Positions 63,101-64,000 of a stretch of DNA of 64,000 nucleotides are shown one piece after another. Source of the DNA: Prorocentrum cordatum (Eukaryota > Sar > Dinophyceae > Prorocentrales > Prorocentraceae); assembly GCA_963575745.1 (NCBI GenBank), contig CAUYUJ010022392.1, positions 1,402,215 through 1,466,214 on the forward strand. The letters run 5' to 3'. Position 1 is the first letter of the stretch, and the number at the start of each line of letters is the position of its first letter. The position numbers and the translations under genes are program-made. The notes under the pieces were generated by a model. That model ran no database searches. It was not told the DNA's origin and saw only the letters and a list, made by a program, of their open reading frames with translations.

Positions 63101-63970
63101 CTAGCAGCCCGCAAAATCGCGGTTAGTTTTGGGGTGGTGGCCGACGCGCATGTGAAGAAGGTTGCGCCTGCCATAGTGATCACTGCGGATCCCTGAACAG
63201 GGCGCGCAGAGCTTCCTGGAACATACACGCTCAGAGAAGCCGCCGCATACGGTGCAGATGTCAACGCTGCGATAGCGGGCCATCACGTGGCTGCTGTGGT
63301 ACCCGAGCGCGCCAGCCGCGAGGGGCAAGATCCGGCGGAAGTGCGGTGCGATCCACGGCGCAGTGGCTGGCCAGCCGAATTCGTTGGCCTCAGACCCCTC
63401 GGGCACCTCCAAGGCTTGCCCCGCTGGTGCCGGCGGAGGCAGCCCAGGCTGCCCAGGCTGCACAGCGACAGGAGGAGGCTGCCCAGCGGCAGCGACAGGA
63501 AGTGCTGGGGGTGGGAGTGGGAGTGCGGCCCCTGCGCCACCCGGAGCTGCAGCGGCGCCCACAGGGCCTGCGGCCGCAGCGCCACCACCACCAGCAGCTG
63601 GCACATGAACCGCATGCTGGAACACGGCGGCGGCCCCCGGGGCGCGCTGGTCGTCGCCGCCGCCGCCCACCACGACTCCATCTCCATTGTTGATGGTCAC
63701 ACCGCCCACCACGACTCCATCATCTCCATTGATGATCACACGAAGCTGGAGCTGGATGTGAATCGTCGTCGACGGCCCAGATGCTGCCATCGCGGCCATC
63801 GCGGCGAGCGTCGACGCCGCGTCGACGCCTGAGTCCGAGGCGGGGGGGGGGGTCGCCTGCTCAGGCTGAGGAGGAGTACAGCCGAAACACTGGACCTTCG
63901 CACTGCAGACGGCTGAGGCTGAGGCAGCGACGCCGACGGACGGTGACGACGACGACGGGTCACGGGCCAT
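63101..63970 (-). CDS. Ala/Pro-rich ORF ending in a Cys/His zinc-like tail, possibly partial
   Basis: Minus-strand frame of 289 codons. Its first two thirds are Ala/Gly/Pro-rich and may be partly spurious. The last 90 residues look real: GWPATAPWIAPHFRR, GYHSSHVMARYRSV, ICTVCGGFSERVCSRKLCAPC, HYGRRNLLHMRVGHHPK. The H...C-x2-CG...C-x2-C arrangement resembles the fragment at 53.1-53.6 kb and, I believe, C-terminal tails of dinoflagellate LINE-type proteins. The window edge lies 30 bp beyond the first codon, so an upstream part may be missing. Alternatively it is a small cellular zinc-binding protein. Confidence 0.45.
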   Translation of the reverse strand: MARDPSSSSPSVGVAASASAVCSAKVQCFGCTPPQPEQATPPPASDSGVDAASTLAAMAAMAASGPSTTIHIQLQLRVIINGDDGVVVGGVTINNGDGVVVGGGGDDQRAPGAAAVFQHAVHVPAAGGGGAAAAGPVGAAAAPGGAGAALPLPPPALPVAAAGQPPPVAVQPGQPGLPPPAPAGQALEVPEGSEANEFGWPATAPWIAPHFRRILPLAAGALGYHSSHVMARYRSVDICTVCGGFSERVCSRKLCAPCSGIRSDHYGRRNLLHMRVGHHPKTNRDFAGC

Positions 63971-64000
63971 GGGCCGCCGGCCACGGGGGAGACCGTCGGA

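Overview
This window reads as nuclear DNA of a dinoflagellate. The strongest evidence is a complete 22-nt dinoflagellate spliced-leader sequence (DinoSL) on the minus strand at 47849-47870. The rest of the picture agrees: high GC, gene bodies swamped by trinucleotide arrays and short inverted-repeat elements, decayed LINEs with C-terminal CCHC/zinc-ribbon tails, introns with non-GT donors (GA, GC) bounded by short direct repeats, and same-strand gene order. A run of N at 21849-21948 shows it is an assembled scaffold. No bacterial, organellar or viral gene was seen. No tRNA, rRNA or CRISPR was seen.

Layout. 0-6 kb: simple repeats and a palindromic satellite (4.13-5.96 kb). 6-8 kb: a broken minus-strand gene with paired Cys motifs. 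8-24 kb: almost entirely repeats (GGA, GAC and GAT arrays, 180-bp, 29-bp, 16-bp and 11-bp tandem arrays, small inverted-repeat elements), plus fragments of one unrecognised minus-strand gene at 17.3-19.4 kb. 24.6-29.3 kb: a LINE-associated ORF and a frameshifted LINE. 30.9-32.9 kb: an EF-hand/PPPDE-peptidase/zinc-finger gene. 33-39.9 kb: dense MITE-like elements. 40.0-47.87 kb: a nearly full-length but frameshifted LINE whose 5' end is the spliced leader. 48.1-48.8 kb: a coiled-coil coding region on the plus strand. 49.3-52.6 kb: a small-element family member swollen by satellites. 54.8-62.0 kb: two minus-strand genes in tandem, first a 1049-aa single-exon protein with a methyltransferase-like half, then about 530 bp downstream a protein kinase fused to an unknown domain. 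63.1-64 kb: a Cys-rich ORF at the edge.

The best-supported cellular genes are the PPPDE gene, the kinase and the 1049-aa protein. The most interesting signals are (1) the LINE that begins exactly with the spliced leader and sits between two GGA tracts, (2) a PPPDE-gene intron that is itself a copy of a repeat found elsewhere in the window, which fits an introner, (3) a 69-nt in-frame insertion in the kinase, and (4) clustering of a 9-nt motif CTGNAACAG in one orientation across the last two genes. All reading was by eye, so functions are domain-level calls and repeat edges are approximate.
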